Source: Tidjanibacter sp.
Lineage (GTDB): Bacteria; Bacteroidota; Bacteroidia; Bacteroidales; Rikenellaceae
Reading direction: 5' to 3'
Assembly (NCBI GenBank): GCA_017547065.1
Contig: JAFYRC010000319.1
Location: forward strand, 1-14,239
DNA: 14,239 nucleotides
Below are positions 12,927 through 14,239 of this stretch, piece after piece. Position 1 is the first letter of the stretch, and each line of letters starts with the position of its first letter. The position numbers and the translations under genes were made by a program. The notes beneath the pieces were generated by a model that saw only the letters and a list, made by a program, of their open reading frames with translations, searched no databases and was not told the DNA's origin.

Positions 12927-14239
12927 CTACTTTGCCATATAGTCGGCGTAGTAGTCCTTCTGGAAGGCTCCGAGTTGCTGGTAGTACTTCTCGATGTTGG
13001 ACGAGGCGAGCCAAGTGATGTAGCCACCTGTGAGGCCCGCAGCATAGAGACCCCTGATCTCCTTCTCCACATTCTCGGCGTCGTAGGCGATACCATTCCT
13101 ATCGACGTGACGCATCACATTGTAGGCCTGCACCCATGTGCGCACCACGGCGGGAGTGGGCGTTACAGCCTGACGGCCTTGCACCCTCAGGCCCCACTGG
13201 TAGAGAATCTCGTAGGGGTTGTTCCAGGGCTTCTGAACGCCATAGTAGCCATTGGTGAAGTGGTCGGGATAGGGCATACCGCTGATAACATCGGCAACAT
13301 TACTGATGGCGGGCCAATACTGACCATAGGCGGTGGTGTAGCCGGGGTTGGCACTCTCGCCAAACACATCCACCGACACGTAGGCACCCACCTTGTGGAT
13401 CTCGTCGCAGGCATACTGCACAAACCTCTGAATGGCTTGCACCTTGCTCTCGCCATAGCGGTTGTGGTAGTCAACAATATCCTCCACCTTGGTCATACGG
13501 TCGGGGAAGCGCACATAGTCGAAGTTGATCTCGTTGAAGCCGAGCTTCTCCACCGACTCCTTAGCCAAAGCCACATTAAACTCCCACACCCTGCGGTCGA
13601 AACCACTGGGCCAGTAGGCCTTGTTGTGCTTGAAGGGCTCGCCCGTGGCCTTCTCTGTAATGGCACACTGGGGGTTATCCTTAACGAAATAGGAGTCCTT
13701 GAAGCAGGTGATACGGCCCACAACATAGAAACCCTCCTCGTGCAGACGCCTTACCACTCGGCGATAGAGTTCCTCCTTGTCGCCTGCCCTCTTGTAGTTG
13801 GTGGGCGAGTAGGTCTTCATCGCATCGGCCTTGTAGCCAGGGCTCTCGTTATCCTTGATGTCGATAACAAAGGTATTGATTTTGCTCTGCTTGGCCAGGA
13901 TGATGTAGGCCTCGATGTTTTTCAGAACATTGCTGCTTGCATTTAGGTAGAGCGAGTAGCAAGCGTGGGGCATAGGGTTGTTCTCAAAGGCGGGCTTCTC
14001 CACGGGGTAGAAGTCGCAACCAATAGCGGCACCGCCACCAAAGGAGTTTTTCACAGCCTTGTGCACGGGGTCATACACCTCGGCCATATACCTCTCGGCA
14101 GCCTCCTCGGGAGTGAAGACGGTGTATTTACCATAAATGTAGCCTTCTGTACTACCCCAAAGCACCTTGTAGGTTGCTACCGTACCGTCGGCACGCAACG
14201 AGTCATAGCCCATCACGGTAAGTTCGGCGCCCTTGTTAG
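12927..14239 (-). CDS. DUF4015-type putative glycoside hydrolase with SH3-like N-terminal part (5' end cut)
   Basis: 436 residues are visible; the reading frame stays open to the right edge, so the true start lies outside. The first about 40 residues (GYDSLRADGTVATYKVLWGSTEGYIYGKY) look like the end of a bacterial SH3-like domain. From about residue 85 a TIM-barrel domain of the DUF4015 putative glycosyl hydrolase kind follows: KINTFVIDIKDNESPG, EGFYVVGRITCFKD, FNEINFDYVRFPDR, AYVSVDVFGESAN and the C-terminal AGLTGGYITWLASS. The acidic residues at strand ends (IDIKD, NFDYVRFPD) are candidates for catalysis. It is probably exported and acts on cell-wall or exopolysaccharide, but neither substrate nor signal peptide can be seen. 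The GTG at 14216 is an internal valine codon, not the start. Confidence 0.85.
   Translation of the reverse strand, partial: NKGAELTVMGYDSLRADGTVATYKVLWGSTEGYIYGKYTVFTPEEAAERYMAEVYDPVHKAVKNSFGGGAAIGCDFYPVEKPAFENNPMPHACYSLYLNASSNVLKNIEAYIILAKQSKINTFVIDIKDNESPGYKADAMKTYSPTNYKRAGDKEELYRRVVRRLHEEGFYVVGRITCFKDSYFVKDNPQCAITEKATGEPFKHNKAYWPSGFDRRVWEFNVALAKESVEKLGFNEINFDYVRFPDRMTKVEDIVDYHNRYGESKVQAIQRFVQYACDEIHKVGAYVSVDVFGESANPGYTTAYGQYWPAISNVADVISGMPYPDHFTNGYYGVQKPWNNPYEILYQWGLRVQGRQAVTPTPAVVRTWVQAYNVMRHVDRNGIAYDAENVEKEIRGLYAAGLTGGYITWLASSNIEKYYQQLGAFQKDYYADYMAK

Noticed and set aside
1..14239. Insertion sequence, prophage or integrated element
   Set aside because: No transposase, integrase, terminal inverted repeats or tRNA-flanked attachment sites were seen; codon use is uniform across the window.

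Overview
This window looks like chromosomal DNA from a gut-type Bacteroidales bacterium, most likely a relatively GC-rich member such as Alistipes/Rikenellaceae (inference; no rRNA marker is present). The reasons are the methylmalonyl-CoA decarboxylase gene cluster typical of succinate/propionate-forming Bacteroidetes, promoters of the Bacteroidetes type (TAnnTTTG -7 box, for example TATATTTG) and the absence of clear Shine-Dalgarno sites.

Layout. (1) 1-2897, minus strand: an operon read mce, mmdA, OadG-type subunit, biotin carrier (cut by the left edge). These are the epimerase and three of the four usual subunits of a sodium-pumping methylmalonyl-CoA decarboxylase; the membrane beta subunit would be expected just outside the window. 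(2) 2898-3293: a divergent intergenic region. (3) 3294-5698, plus strand: a ROK-family regulator, a GNAT acetyltransferase and a SlyD-type prolyl isomerase with a Cys/His-rich tail, closed by a strong terminator. (4) 5765-6088: an unrecognised 107-residue protein. It converges with and overlaps a standalone HsdR-N-type nuclease-fold gene on the minus strand. (5) 6579-7958: a secreted, truncated GH2-like protein whose catalytic motif is lost, ending at a bidirectional terminator. (6) 8036-12199, minus strand: a thiamine salvage and coupling operon, thiM-thiE-tenA-thiL-thiD, headed by a clear TPP riboswitch and an intrinsic terminator. (7) 12396-12833: an Hsp20 chaperone with a shared bidirectional terminator. 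(8) 12927 to the right edge, minus strand: a DUF4015-type putative glycoside hydrolase with the end of an SH3-like domain, cut at its 5' end.

The thiamine genes work together. ThiM phosphorylates the thiazole alcohol. TenA and ThiD supply the phosphorylated pyrimidine. ThiE couples the two and ThiL makes TPP, which feeds back on the riboswitch. In the mmd operon, Mce supplies (S)-methylmalonyl-CoA to MmdA, which passes the carboxyl group to the biotin carrier.

The most unusual signal is a family of short heptad arrays (unit near GTTAGAC when read toward the gene) lying 2-12 bases before the start codons of five genes: mmdA, the GNAT gene, thiL, tenA and, in degenerate form, thiD. They share orientation, and in three cases also register. 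In two cases the heptad supplies the stop codon of the preceding gene. I do not recognise this repeat as a described element.
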